This document shows positions 26,342 through 35,687 of a stretch of 64,000 bases of DNA, one piece after another. Origin of the DNA: Chitinophaga silvisoli (GTDB taxonomy: Bacteria; Bacteroidota; Bacteroidia; Chitinophagales; Chitinophagaceae). Position 1 is the stretch's first letter; each line of letters opens with the position of its first letter. The notes under the pieces are model-generated. The model was not told the DNA's origin. It did no database searches and saw only the letters and a program-made list of their open reading frames with translations. Position numbers and translations under genes: made by a program. The stretch spans positions 62,001-126,000 of the forward strand of contig NZ_QTJV01000009.1 in assembly GCF_003412465.1 (NCBI RefSeq), written 5' to 3'.

Positions 26342-27382
26342 TTATAAGGTACTCATATCAATTACAAAACGATAAAGTACATCTCCTTTCTCCAGGCGCT
26401 CAAGAGCGGTATGGATATCCTGTATTTTAATCACTTCCACATCGGCAACGATGTTATGTTCAGCGCAGAAGTCCAGCATTTCCTGGGTTTGTGCCAGGCC
26501 ACCTGCACCCGAACCAGTGACCACCTTATTACCTGCAACAAGACTGAGTGAAGGAATAGACCAGGGTTTTGAAGGTATACCTACATTGATATAAACGCCG
26601 TTGGTCTTCAGTGCGGCGAGGTAAGGATTGATATCATGATCGGCAGCTACCGTGTCGATAATGAAATGGAAGGAGCGCTGTACTGATTTGAATTGTTCTT
26701 CATCCGTAGTTACGACGAAATGATGTGCGCCGAGTTTTGATGCGGCTGCCCTTTTTCTTTCTGAGGTACTGAGTACGGTTACTTCGGCACCAAATGCCAC
26801 GGCAAATTTCACGGCCATATGACCCAGGCCTCCCAGGCCCACTACGGCCACTTTATGTCCCTTGCCTATATTCCAGTTGCGTATAGGAGAGTAAGTGGTG
26901 ATACCTGCACATAGGAGCGGTGCTACGCCTGCCAGCGGCAATGTATCTGCAATATGGTGAACGAATTCTTCCCGCACCACGATGAGATTGGAGTAACCGC
27001 CGTAAGCAGGGGTACCATCTTTTTGCAGGTTATTGTATGTCTGCACAGGGCTCACCTGGCAGAACTGCTCCTGGTCATTGCGGCAGTCTTCACATTCCAT
27101 GCATGCATCTACCATCACACCTACTCCACCAAGATCTCCGACTTTAAGTTTAGTCACATGTTCACCTGCTTCAATCACCCTGCCTACGATTTCGTGACCC
27201 GGTACCATGGGAAAGATGCCGGGGAACCAGTCGTTCCTGATGCAGTGAAGGTCTGTATGGCAAACACCACAATATAATATTTCGATCAGTACGTCGTGAG
27301 GTGTCAGGGCTCTTCTTTCGAATGTCCAGGGGGAGAGTTCAGTGCCGGCTTGTAAGGCGGCATATCCTTTGGCTGCAATCAT
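26342..27382 (-). CDS. Zinc-dependent NAD(P)-alcohol dehydrogenase (YahK/cinnamyl-type)
   Basis: A 346-residue medium-chain dehydrogenase. Catalytic zinc ligands appear in CGVCHTDLH and GHEIVGRV; the structural zinc site is CMECEDCRNDQEQFC. The Rossmann motif is GLGGLGHMAVKFA near residue 180, followed by a basic TSERKR that suggests NADPH preference. The length and the CxVCHTDLH...GHE pattern match the YahK/AdhC aldehyde reductase group. It probably reduces aldehydes with NADPH in the cytosol. The gene stands alone. Confidence 0.92.
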   Translation of the reverse strand: MIAAKGYAALQAGTELSPWTFERRALTPHDVLIEILYCGVCHTDLHCIRNDWFPGIFPMVPGHEIVGRVIEAGEHVTKLKVGDLGGVGVMVDACMECEDCRNDQEQFCQVSPVQTYNNLQKDGTPAYGGYSNLIVVREEFVHHIADTLPLAGVAPLLCAGITTYSPIRNWNIGKGHKVAVVGLGGLGHMAVKFAVAFGAEVTVLSTSERKRAAASKLGAHHFVVTTDEEQFKSVQRSFHFIIDTVAADHDINPYLAALKTNGVYINVGIPSKPWSIPSLSLVAGNKVVTGSGAGGLAQTQEMLDFCAEHNIVADVEVIKIQDIHTALERLEKGDVLYRFVIDMSTL

Positions 27383-27561
27383 CTTGTAGTTTTTAGATCA
27401 AAGTTAAAGGGAGCTGGCAGGGGAGCATTTAAGTATTCAAAGGGAAAATTATAGTTTTCAAAGTGGGCCTGGCTAAGCAGGGTATTTTGGAACTACTGAA
27501 GCTCCTGACATAGGGCTGTCACATCCCCCCAATAGCTTTGTGCTATAAACCTAAAAGTTAA

Positions 27562-27669
27562 ATGATCACTCAATTCGCACACTTAAACCCAATGTTCGGC
27601 ATTACCGGCGCCAGCTATCACCTGGCAGGCCTCCTCCTTGTAAATATGATCTTAATCACCTTGAAATGA
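27562..27669 (+). CDS. Possible 35-residue hydrophobic leader protein
   Basis: A 35-codon frame with ATG at 27562 ends in a TGA that overlaps the next gene's start (ATGA at 27666-27669). The second half is hydrophobic (YHLAGLLLVNMILITLK) and could span the membrane. A TAGCTTTG box (27533-27540) lies about 22 bp upstream. The coupling suggests it is translated and feeds ribosomes to the YdeI-like gene. It could also be the end of a decayed gene. No family recognised. Confidence 0.35.
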   Translation: MITQFAHLNPMFGITGASYHLAGLLLVNMILITLK

Positions 27670-28214
27670 TGGAAGCAGTAACCTTTTGTCCGGCCAACAG
27701 GCAGGAATGGCGGCAATGGCTGCAGGAGCACCATGCCAGTGCCCGGTCAGTATGGCTGGTGTATTATAAAAAGCAGGCGAACCGCCCTACGCTCAGCTGG
27801 AGTGAAGCTGTAGATGAAGCCCTTTGTTTTGGGTGGATTGACAGCACAGCCCGTACTATTGATGAAGAAAAGTTCATGCAGTTCTTCACAAAGCGGAAGG
27901 CAGGGAGTGTCTGGTCAAAGATCAACAAAGAAAAAATAAAGCGACTTACGGCAGCCGGATTAATGACTCCTGCCGGCCGTAAATGCGTGGCCCTGGCCCG
28001 GAAAAATGGTAGCTGGTCCATCCTGGACGAGGCCGAAGCCCTTATCATCCCCAAAGACCTGGAGCAAGCTTTTACATCCAGGCGTGGTTCAAAGGCTCAT
28101 TTCAGGAGTTTAAGCCGGTCAGTGCAAAAAACCTACCTCCAAAAACTTGTACTGGCTAAACGACCGGAAACGCGCTTAAAAAGGATCCAGGAAATAGTTA
28201 ATCTGGGTGAGTAA
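27666..28214 (+). CDS. YdeI/OmpD-associated family protein
   Basis: A 182-residue soluble protein. Diagnostic parts of the family are EWRQWLQEHHASARSVWLVYYKK, SWSEAVDEALCFGWIDS, QFFTKRKAGSVWSKINKEK and the C-terminal helix with RRGSKAHFRSL and KTYLQKLVLAKRPETRLKR. The family is linked by name to peptide and bacteriocin tolerance in enteric bacteria, but its biochemical role is unknown. Either of two adjacent Met codons (27666 or 27669) may be the start; the first overlaps the stop of an upstream small frame. Confidence 0.85.
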   Translation: MMEAVTFCPANRQEWRQWLQEHHASARSVWLVYYKKQANRPTLSWSEAVDEALCFGWIDSTARTIDEEKFMQFFTKRKAGSVWSKINKEKIKRLTAAGLMTPAGRKCVALARKNGSWSILDEAEALIIPKDLEQAFTSRRGSKAHFRSLSRSVQKTYLQKLVLAKRPETRLKRIQEIVNLGE

Positions 28215-28307
28215 ACGAAATCGTTTGCTCACCTTTTTATATTTATTCTCAGAAATTATTAAATACTAATAAATTAACATACATTTACCCCAAAACTTTA
28301 GAGAAAA

Positions 28308-29210
28308 TTGTCCTTTACCTATTACCTACTGCAACTGATTGTCTACGGCCTGGCGCTTTTGCCTTTTCGGGTATTGTATCTGCTGGCTGACGTAATGTAT
28401 GTGCTGCTTTATCATGTCCTTTCCTACCGGAAAAAGGTTGTCATGAGTAATCTTCGTGCTTCGTTCCCCGAAAAGTCGGAACAGGAGCTGAAGAAGATCT
28501 GCAAAGATTTCTACCACTATCTCTGCGACATGTTCCTCGAAACATTCAAAACCCTTACCATCAGCAAAGAAGCCATGGTGAAAAGGTGTGCTTTTACGCC
28601 TGAGACCATTGCCCTCTTTAACCAGCTGGCGGAGGAAGGTAAGAGTGTGATATTGGTAATGGGGCACAAGGGCAACTGGGAATGGGCGGGTAATTCGTTC
28701 AGCATTTTGCTCAAGCAACAGTTGTATGTGATCTATCATCCGCTGTCCAACAAGAATATGGATGCGCTGATGTATAAGATGCGGACCCGTTTTGGCACTA
28801 AGTTGTATGCCATGCAGGATACATTCCGCGAGATGGTAAAAAACAGGAAAGAAATAAACGCCACTGCATTCATAGCCGATCAGTCACCACAACCCGCTAC
28901 CGCACACTGGACAACATTTCTGAACCAGGATACGCCCGTCTTTAAAGGAACTGAAAAGATTGCGCAGAAAATGAACTACCCGATTGTGTATGTGGCGGTG
29001 AACAAGGTGAAGAGAGGTTACTATTCAGTAGAGGCATCCATGCTGATTGAAGCACCCACCACGCTGGCAGAGGGCGAGATCACAGATATTCATACAAAGC
29101 AGCTGGAGCGTGATATTATAGCCCAGCCATCCACCTGGTTATGGTCACACAGGAGATGGAAACATAAACGCCAACCACAACCGCAGGAAGAAGCGGTAGC
29201 AAGCATATAA
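28308..29210 (+). CDS. Lipid A-type lauroyl/myristoyl acyltransferase (LpxL/HtrB family)
   Basis: A 300-residue protein that begins with a membrane anchor (residues 1-35, YYLLQLIVYGLALLPF). The acyltransferase motif HX4E is visible in VMGHKGNWEW near residue 119. ADQSPQPATAHWTTFLNQ and GTEKIAQKMNYPIVYVAV complete the family pattern, and the end is Arg/Lys-rich (WLWSHRRWKHKRQ). It adds a secondary acyl chain to lipid A or a related aminolipid at the inner membrane. The start is a TTG codon at 28308 after GAGAAAA; the next ATG (28395) would remove the anchor. The desaturase gene follows by 38 bp, so a lipid-related pair is likely. Confidence 0.88.
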   Translation: MSFTYYLLQLIVYGLALLPFRVLYLLADVMYVLLYHVLSYRKKVVMSNLRASFPEKSEQELKKICKDFYHYLCDMFLETFKTLTISKEAMVKRCAFTPETIALFNQLAEEGKSVILVMGHKGNWEWAGNSFSILLKQQLYVIYHPLSNKNMDALMYKMRTRFGTKLYAMQDTFREMVKNRKEINATAFIADQSPQPATAHWTTFLNQDTPVFKGTEKIAQKMNYPIVYVAVNKVKRGYYSVEASMLIEAPTTLAEGEITDIHTKQLERDIIAQPSTWLWSHRRWKHKRQPQPQEEAVASI

Positions 29211-29247
29211 TTCCGATTTACACCACAACGTTAAAATTAAACATCCT

Positions 29248-30279
29248 ATGCGCGAAGGGAAAGACCTCATCCTGGCAACGAAACCTTATGCCAATGAAAT
29301 CAGGTCCAGGAGCTGGTTCCACCTCATTACATCTTTGGGCTTGCTGATCCTCGCTTTGAGTGGCACGCTGGTATTGCCTTACTTTGTAGCAAGACTTGCT
29401 GCCAGCATTTTTGCAGGATTACTGATTGTGCGGACCTTTGTGATCTATCATGATCACCAGCACCATACCATATTACACAATTCAAAGCTGGCCGATGCTA
29501 TCATGACGATTTTCGGGATTTACATCCTGGCACCTACCAGTATCTGGAAGAGATCTCATGACTATCACCATAAACATAATTCCAAATTGTTCAGCGCCAG
29601 CATTGGCTCCTACCCTATTGCCACCAGGCAGAAGTTTGAGCAGATGAGCCGTAAAGAAAGGAGGTCTTACCTCTTCACCAGGCATCCGCTGACCATCCTG
29701 GCAGGTTACCTGTCTATGTTTATGATCGGTATGTGCCTGCAATCATTTTTGAGTAGTCCGAAGAAGCACCTGGATAGTTTACTGGCGCTGGTACTTCATT
29801 TCTGCGGTAGTGCTGCCATCGTGTATTTCCTGGGCTGGCAGGCATGGGCCCTGTTTATCCTGATTCCATTTTCCATTTCCTGCTGTATGGGGGCTTACCT
29901 GTTTTATGCCCAGCATAATTTCCCGGGAGTGACGTTCAATGATAATGAGGATTGGTGCTACCATGAAGCGGCACTATTGTCATCCAGTTTTATGGTGATG
30001 TCACCATTTATGAACTGGGTAACCGCGAATATCGGTTATCATCATATTCACCATCTGAATGCGCGGATTCCATTTTACCGTTTGCCGCAGGTGATGGCTG
30101 ACATTCCGGAGCTGCAGGATGCTAAAACAACCAGTCTGCGGATCAGGGAGATTATTGCCTGCTTAAGGCTGAAAGTATGGGATCCTCAGCTGAAGCGGAT
30201 GATCACCCTGCGCGAAGCGGCGGAGCTGAAAGCGCCGGCTTATAAGGTAGCCAGTCCGCAACCTTTAGGTTTTTCTTAA
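29248..30279 (+). CDS. Membrane fatty acid desaturase
   Basis: A 343-residue membrane protein with the three histidine clusters of the FA_desaturase family: HDHQHH near residue 69, HDYHHKH near residue 109, and HHIHH near residue 269. Hydrophobic pairs lie at about 28-68 and 155-220. It introduces a double bond in an acyl chain using a di-iron centre and an electron donor that is not encoded nearby. It follows the acyltransferase by 38 bp and precedes the VWA gene by 12 bp. Confidence 0.9.
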   Translation: MREGKDLILATKPYANEIRSRSWFHLITSLGLLILALSGTLVLPYFVARLAASIFAGLLIVRTFVIYHDHQHHTILHNSKLADAIMTIFGIYILAPTSIWKRSHDYHHKHNSKLFSASIGSYPIATRQKFEQMSRKERRSYLFTRHPLTILAGYLSMFMIGMCLQSFLSSPKKHLDSLLALVLHFCGSAAIVYFLGWQAWALFILIPFSISCCMGAYLFYAQHNFPGVTFNDNEDWCYHEAALLSSSFMVMSPFMNWVTANIGYHHIHHLNARIPFYRLPQVMADIPELQDAKTTSLRIREIIACLRLKVWDPQLKRMITLREAAELKAPAYKVASPQPLGFS

Positions 30280-30290
30280 CATTTATATTT

Positions 30291-30337
30291 ATGGAAAAAG
30301 GATTTTCTGCGAATCATGGTAGAAAATCCTTTTCCAT
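30291..30337 (+). promoter_or_regulatory. Start-region hairpin of the VWA gene
   Basis: ATGGAAAAAGGATTTTCT (30291-30308) pairs with AGAAAATCCTTTTCCAT (30321-30337), 17 bp with one bulged A and a 12-nt loop. One arm contains the ATG at 30291, the other abuts the ATG at 30336. No T-run follows, so it is not an intrinsic terminator. It could control translation or protect the end of the upstream mRNA. Confidence 0.6.
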
Positions 30338-31568
30338 GAGTCCAAAGTACCTTATCCCCGTAAGCACCTTTTTCTGTGCTTTGCTATTAATGGGCGCTGT
30401 GAGAAAGCGTTCCGCTGCTGTTGCCCCACCTTCGGATATAGATTCTCCCTACACGCTTGCTGATTCCCCCTACTCAACTGCTGATTCCCCCCGTTCCCAG
30501 GCTAAAATCCAGGTTGTTTTTGCACTGGATGCTACAGGTAGCATGTCAGGTTTAATTGGCGCTGCCAAGGAAAAGATCTGGTCTATTGCCGGCAGCCTGG
30601 CACAGGCCGATCCTGCACCGGCGATTGAGATAGGCCTGATCTTTTACAGGGACAGGGGCGACCAGTTTATAACAAGAAGAGTCGCATTATCCGGCGATAT
30701 GGATGATGTGTATGAGCAGCTGATGCAGATGACGGCAGATGGCGGAGGGGATAGTCCGGAAAGTGTGAACCAGGCCCTGAATGAGGCAATCACGAAGTTT
30801 AAATGGGATACTGCAGGCAGTACCTATAAGACGGTGTTTTTAGTGGGAGATTGTCCACCCCATATGGACTACAGGGATGATGTGAAGTACCCGGTGAGTT
30901 GTAAGCTGGCCACACAGAAAGATATTGTGCTGAATACGATCCTGATGGGAGATAATTATAATGCGAAAAAGATATGGAGAGATATTGCCCAGTGTAACCA
31001 GGGAAGCTTCACGCAGGTGAATATGGATGCAAATGATATACAGGTAAATACTCCGTATGATGACCAGATAGCGCAATTATCCGACAGGCTGGACGACAGC
31101 AGGATCTATTATGGAAATGCGGAGGAAAAGACCGCTTATTCAGCGAAGGTGTCTAAGAGTAAATATATCAGTTCAAATGTGTCTTCGAATGTAAAGGCTC
31201 AACGTGCGGAATATAATACAACAAAGGCAGGAAAAGGAGCTTATTATGGTAAGAAGGAATTGCTGGAGAATTATAAAGATAAGTCGGTATCTGTAGAGGC
31301 AATAAAAACGGAGGAACTGCCGGATGAAATGAAGACCATGACGGTAGCGGAGAGAGAAGGGTATTTAAAGAAGAAGGTGGCGGAAAGAGATAGCTTAAAT
31401 AAGGAACTGGCAAAGTATGTGAAGCTGAGGCAGGAGTATATAGAGAAAGATCTGAAGACAAGGAACGCTGCGGATGTGGACAGTTCATTTACTAATAAAA
31501 TATATAAGAGTATTCAGAAGCAGACAGAAAAGAAAAAGATCTATCTGAAAGCTGATGCAAAGTATTAA
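30291..31568 (+). CDS. Exported VWA-domain protein
   Basis: A 425-residue protein; translation may instead begin at the Met at 30336 (410 residues), which places the hydrophobic segment PVSTFFCALLLMGAV nearer the N-terminus. After this signal or anchor comes a 7-residue repeat (DSPYTLA, DSPYSTA, DSPRSQA). The VWA domain (about 72-250) has an intact metal site: DATGSMSG, then a Thr in MTADGGGDSPES and the D in VGDCPP. The C-terminal 150 residues are Lys/Glu-rich and helical (coiled-coil-like, KKKVAERDSLNKELAKYVKLR). VWA proteins bind protein partners through the metal; the partner is unknown. A terminator follows. Confidence 0.8.
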   Translation: MEKGFSANHGRKSFSMSPKYLIPVSTFFCALLLMGAVRKRSAAVAPPSDIDSPYTLADSPYSTADSPRSQAKIQVVFALDATGSMSGLIGAAKEKIWSIAGSLAQADPAPAIEIGLIFYRDRGDQFITRRVALSGDMDDVYEQLMQMTADGGGDSPESVNQALNEAITKFKWDTAGSTYKTVFLVGDCPPHMDYRDDVKYPVSCKLATQKDIVLNTILMGDNYNAKKIWRDIAQCNQGSFTQVNMDANDIQVNTPYDDQIAQLSDRLDDSRIYYGNAEEKTAYSAKVSKSKYISSNVSSNVKAQRAEYNTTKAGKGAYYGKKELLENYKDKSVSVEAIKTEELPDEMKTMTVAEREGYLKKKVAERDSLNKELAKYVKLRQEYIEKDLKTRNAADVDSSFTNKIYKSIQKQTEKKKIYLKADAKY

Positions 31569-31610
31569 GAACAGATTTAGGATTTGTATTTTAATTTTAG
31601 GTTTTGAAAC

Positions 31611-31645
31611 ACCCCGGGGTATCTACTCCGGGGTTATTTTTTTGT
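31611..31645 (+). terminator. Intrinsic terminator after the VWA gene
   Basis: ACCCCGG pairs with CCGGGGT (7 bp, extendable), loop of about 9 nt, followed by TATTTTTTT. It lies 43 bp after the stop. The remaining 200 bp before katG are AT-rich and should contain its promoter, but no clear consensus was found. Confidence 0.8.
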
Positions 31646-31857
31646 GAAAAAAAGAAGATTTCTTTTGTCAGAATGGAAAGAGTCGTTTTATTTGAACAAA
31701 CTTGTCCTATTATTAGTTATTAATAAATGCCCCTATATAGATTTAAACTATTAAATTATAGAATATATTAATTTCGTTTATATCTCTAAAGTCCTAATTT
31801 TAGCATCCCGATTACATAAACAGGTACGCATTCATTTAATACCATAAACTAAAAACA

Positions 31858-34116
31858 ATGGGAAAAGAATCAAACGACATCAGCAAATGTCCTTTCCACA
31901 ATGGCAGTATGAAAAACACAGTTGCTGGTGGCGGCACCAGAAATCGCGACTGGTGGCCCGATCAACTCAAACTCAACATTCTCCGTCAGCACTCGCCTTT
32001 ATCTAACCCTCTTGGCGACGAATTTAACTATGCCGAAGCCTTTAAAAGCCTCGATCTCGAAGCTGTAAAAAAAGACCTTCATGCCCTCATGACTGATTCT
32101 CAGGAATGGTGGCCGGCTGACTTTGGCCATTATGGTCCTTTATTTATCCGTATGGCATGGCATAGTGCAGGTACTTACCGTGTGACTGACGGACGTGGTG
32201 GTGCTGGTTCGGGTCAGCAACGTTTTGCGCCGCTCAACAGCTGGCCTGACAACGTGAGCCTGGACAAAGCCCGCAGGTTGCTCTGGCCTATCAAACAAAA
32301 ATATGGAAACAAGATTTCGTGGGCTGACCTGATGATTCTGACCGGAAACGTTGCGCTTGAATCCATGGGCTTCAAAACCTTTGGCTTCGCAGGCGGACGC
32401 GTAGATAAATGGGAACCTGAAGAAGATGTATACTGGGGTTCTGAAACTACCTGGCTGGGCGGCGACGTGCGCTATGCACATGGCTCAGAAGGTGTGGTGG
32501 CAGAACATGGTGTACTGGTATCAGATGATAATGCGGATGGCGATATTCACTCCCGCTACCTGGACAAACCCCTGGCTGCCGTGCAGATGGGTTTGATCTA
32601 TGTAAACCCTGAAGGACCGGATGGTAATCCTGATCCTGTTGCCGCTGCCAAAGATATCCGTGATACCTTTGGTCGTATGGCAATGAATGATGAAGAAACT
32701 GTTGCCCTCATTGCAGGCGGACACAGCTTTGGTAAGACCCACGGTGCAGCTCCGGCTACGCACGTAGGTAAGGAACCTGAAGCCGCCGGCATCGAAGCAC
32801 AGGGCCTGGGTTGGAGCAACAGCTATGGCTCCGGTAAAGGTGCAGATACGATTACCAGCGGGCTCGAAGTAATATGGACAAAAACACCTACCCAATGGAG
32901 CAATAACTTCTTCGAAAACCTCTTCGGCTTTGAATGGGAACTGACCAAGAGCCCTGCAGGTGCACACCAATGGGTAGCTAAAGATGCTGATACTATTATT
33001 CCGGATGCATATGATCAGGGCAAAAAACACCGTCCGACTATGCTCACTACCGACCTTTCTTTAAGGTTCGACCCGGCATATGAAAAGATCTCAAGGAACT
33101 TCCTGGAAAACCCGGATGCCTTTGCAGATGCTTTTGCAAGAGCATGGTTCAAACTTACTCACCGTGATATGGGACCTAAAGTACTGTATCTCGGACCTGA
33201 TGCACCACAGGAAGATTTGCTCTGGCAGGATCCGATTCCGGCTGTAGATCATGAGCTGGTGAATGATGCGGACATTGCTGCACTGAAAGAAAAAATCCTG
33301 GCTTCCGGTCTCAGCGTCTCTGAACTGGTGTCTACTGCATGGGCTTCCGCTTCCACCTTCCGTGGTTCTGATAAGCGTGGTGGTGCCAATGGTGCACGCA
33401 TCCGTCTTGCGCCACAGAGATACTGGAAAGTAAACAACCCTACCCAGTTACAAAAGGTATTGGATACATTGACTGCTATCCAGAAAGAATCAGCTAAGAA
33501 AATATCCATTGCTGACCTGATCGTACTGGCAGGGAGTGCCGCGATTGAGAAAGCGGCGAAGGATGCCGGTCACGACATCACCGTACCATTCACACCTGGT
33601 CGTATGGATGCTTCGCAGGAGCAGACAGATGTAGAGTCTGTAGGCTACCTGGAACCTATAGCGGATGGTTTCCGTAACTACCGCAAGTATAAATCATCCG
33701 TGTCTACAGAATCATTGCTGATTGATAAAGCACACCTGCTTACACTTACAGCTCCTGAGCTGACAGCGCTGATGGGTGGTCTGCGTGTCATCAATATCAA
33801 TTATGATGGATCTGGTGATGGTGTATTCACTACTACGCCGGGCAAACTGACCAATGACTTCTTTGTGAACCTGCTGGATATGAATACTGCATGGAAAGCA
33901 GTATCTGCAGACCAGGAATTATTTCAAGGTACGGACCGTGCCACCGGCAATGTGAAGTGGACCGCCACCCGTGCTGACCTGGTATTTGGATCCAATGCAG
34001 AGCTGAGGGCGATTGCTGAAGTGTATGGTAGTGCAGATGGTAAAGATAAGTTTGTGCAGGACTTTGTGAAAGTGTGGACGAAGGTGATGAACCTGGATAG
34101 ATTCGATGTAAAATAA
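31858..34116 (+). CDS. katG: Catalase-peroxidase KatG
   Basis: A 752-residue bifunctional catalase-peroxidase. The N-terminal haem domain carries the distal residues in MAWHSAGTYR (Arg-Trp-His set: RMAWH), the proximal His in GGHSFGKTHGA, and the Trp-Tyr-Met crosslink partners (Trp in MAWH, Tyr in MGLIYVNPEG, Met in RPTMLTTDLSLR). The C-terminal domain (from about residue 420) is the haem-free duplicate (STAWASASTFRGSDKRGGAN). It removes hydrogen peroxide in the cytosol. The length is normal. No OxyR or PerR gene is adjacent. A palindromic element lies only 8 bp after the stop. Confidence 0.98.
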   Translation: MGKESNDISKCPFHNGSMKNTVAGGGTRNRDWWPDQLKLNILRQHSPLSNPLGDEFNYAEAFKSLDLEAVKKDLHALMTDSQEWWPADFGHYGPLFIRMAWHSAGTYRVTDGRGGAGSGQQRFAPLNSWPDNVSLDKARRLLWPIKQKYGNKISWADLMILTGNVALESMGFKTFGFAGGRVDKWEPEEDVYWGSETTWLGGDVRYAHGSEGVVAEHGVLVSDDNADGDIHSRYLDKPLAAVQMGLIYVNPEGPDGNPDPVAAAKDIRDTFGRMAMNDEETVALIAGGHSFGKTHGAAPATHVGKEPEAAGIEAQGLGWSNSYGSGKGADTITSGLEVIWTKTPTQWSNNFFENLFGFEWELTKSPAGAHQWVAKDADTIIPDAYDQGKKHRPTMLTTDLSLRFDPAYEKISRNFLENPDAFADAFARAWFKLTHRDMGPKVLYLGPDAPQEDLLWQDPIPAVDHELVNDADIAALKEKILASGLSVSELVSTAWASASTFRGSDKRGGANGARIRLAPQRYWKVNNPTQLQKVLDTLTAIQKESAKKISIADLIVLAGSAAIEKAAKDAGHDITVPFTPGRMDASQEQTDVESVGYLEPIADGFRNYRKYKSSVSTESLLIDKAHLLTLTAPELTALMGGLRVININYDGSGDGVFTTTPGKLTNDFFVNLLDMNTAWKAVSADQELFQGTDRATGNVKWTATRADLVFGSNAELRAIAEVYGSADGKDKFVQDFVKVWTKVMNLDRFDVK

Positions 34117-34123
34117 AAGAAAC

Positions 34124-34230
34124 AGAGGTTGTATCAAAAGTAAAATCCCCGGATTAAATCGGCTACCTGGGAAAGAGAATTTTCGTTTTTTAATTCTCAA
34201 TACCCTCAAATTACTTTTGATGCAACCTCT
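34124..34230. repeat. Palindromic element copy 3, between convergent genes
   Basis: Arms of 20 bp (34124-34143 and 34211-34230; AGAGGTTGTATCAAAAGTAA against TTACTTTTGATGCAACCTCT) pair with one G-U type mismatch. The centre is like copies 1 and 2 (CCCCGGATTAAATCGG, GAGAATTTTCG, AATTCTCAATACC). A TTTTT run follows. It lies between katG and the aldo/keto reductase gene, which converge. Confidence 0.85.
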
Positions 34231-34288
34231 TTTTTATTTGAAATAGGTTTTCATCCCCTTTGGTGAATTCCCTCTTTCATGAATATTT

Positions 34289-35254
34289 TTATTTGCTATA
34301 AGGCATCATCTCCTGTACATTGAGCGTAGCCGGATATACCAGTGCGGGCTGTGTAACCGTATTTAAACGTGTCATCTGCTCCGCATTCAGCTCCAACGCA
34401 GCAGCCCCTATACACTCATTCAACTGCTCCAGTGTCCTCGCTCCTATGATTGGAAATACCCCTTTGGCTTTTGCCCAGGCAATCGCTACCTGTCCCGTTG
34501 TGGCATCCAATTCAGCGGCAATGACATTCATTACATCCAGGACTTCATTCTCCGTACCAATTCCCACACTTCCCATCATCGTAATACGCCCCGTTTCCCC
34601 CTTCCTGTATTTCCCCGTCAGTAATCCCCCTGCCATTGGAGAATAGCCCATGATAGCCAGTCCCAGTTCATTGGCCATAGGAAAATATTCCTGTTCAGTA
34701 GCACGCTGCAACAGGTTGTATTCTATTTGTACAGCCGTCAGCGAAGTCTTCATAGCCACAGCCGTACTGCGCCAGGGAGAGAAATTAGATAAGCCGGTAT
34801 ACAGCACTTTGCCGCTTTTCACCAGGTCTTCCAGTCCTCCCGCTATTTCAGCAGCCGGGGTAAACTGGTCATCAAAATGTGCCAGGTACAAATCGATATA
34901 ATCCGTCTTTAAGCGGCGTAAGCTCCCTTCTACTGCCGCTCTCATCGCCTTTCGATGATTACCGGTGTTGGCAGGTGCAGGTCCGGCAGGATTGCCCCTT
35001 GCATATTTAGTAGCGATGATATAATTACTCCTCTTGCCCGTGATGAAATCTCCAATCATAGTCTCCGCTTCTCCTAACTGGTACATATCGGATGTATCAA
35101 TGAAGTTGCCGCCCTGGTCGGTGTATGCATGGAAGATTTTACGTGCTTCGTCCTTTGCTGCGCCATACCCTTTTGCAGTACCGAAGTTGCCGGTACCCAA
35201 TGCCATTTCGCTGGCAAACAGACCAGTTTGTTTGCCTAATAATTTGTATTTCAT
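34289..35254 (-). CDS. Aldo/keto reductase
   Basis: A 321-residue TIM-barrel oxidoreductase. Catalytic residues are visible: Asp and Tyr in FIDTSDMYQLGEAE, Lys in IIATKYARG, and His in DLYLAHFDD. The C-terminal NADPH-binding part includes PIIGARTLEQLNE. It reduces carbonyl compounds in the cytosol. It is divergent from the HxlR-type regulator with only 59 bp between the starts, a common arrangement in which the regulator controls the reductase; that control is inference. Confidence 0.92.
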   Translation of the reverse strand: MKYKLLGKQTGLFASEMALGTGNFGTAKGYGAAKDEARKIFHAYTDQGGNFIDTSDMYQLGEAETMIGDFITGKRSNYIIATKYARGNPAGPAPANTGNHRKAMRAAVEGSLRRLKTDYIDLYLAHFDDQFTPAAEIAGGLEDLVKSGKVLYTGLSNFSPWRSTAVAMKTSLTAVQIEYNLLQRATEQEYFPMANELGLAIMGYSPMAGGLLTGKYRKGETGRITMMGSVGIGTENEVLDVMNVIAAELDATTGQVAIAWAKAKGVFPIIGARTLEQLNECIGAAALELNAEQMTRLNTVTQPALVYPATLNVQEMMPYSK

Positions 35255-35313
35255 TTTACGAAACTAGCTACATTTGTCTATTCATTGATCAATACTAAGG
35301 TCTACCTTACTAT

Positions 35314-35628
35314 ATGGAAAATCAACAATGTACGCCACTCCTATCGGCAGTAGATGACGCGCTGTATGTGATAGGCGGTAAGTGGAAACTAAGGGTGATT
35401 ACAGCCTTGCTGGATAATCCATCCCGCTTTAATGAAATACAAAGACTGGTGCAGGGAATTTCTGCGACGGTGCTTTCTACTGAATTGAAGGCACTGGAGT
35501 TGAATGGATTTGTACAAAAAGTGGAAGATACTTATCGACTCACGGATTATAGTCATACGCTGTATGATGTAGTGATGGCACTGGGCAAGTGGGGTAAGTT
35601 GCATGCCCAGGCCATCCGGGTAAAATAG
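35314..35628 (+). CDS. HxlR-family transcriptional regulator
   Basis: A 104-residue winged helix protein: CTPLLSAVDDALYVIGGKWK, LLDNPSRFNEIQRLVQGISA, TVLSTELKALELNGFVQK and YRLTDYSHTLYDVVMALGKWG are the classic HxlR blocks. Cys6 lies where redox- or electrophile-sensing HxlR/YodB proteins have theirs, and the divergent aldo/keto reductase fits an aldehyde or quinone response. A TACATTTG box (35269-35276) with TTTG at 35243-35246 may be its promoter, lying inside the reductase start region. Confidence 0.9.
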   Translation: MENQQCTPLLSAVDDALYVIGGKWKLRVITALLDNPSRFNEIQRLVQGISATVLSTELKALELNGFVQKVEDTYRLTDYSHTLYDVVMALGKWGKLHAQAIRVK

Positions 35629-35687
35629 GTGTAATTACTTCAGTTAATAACTGATAATAATTACCACTGCATCTGTTGTTCATGATT

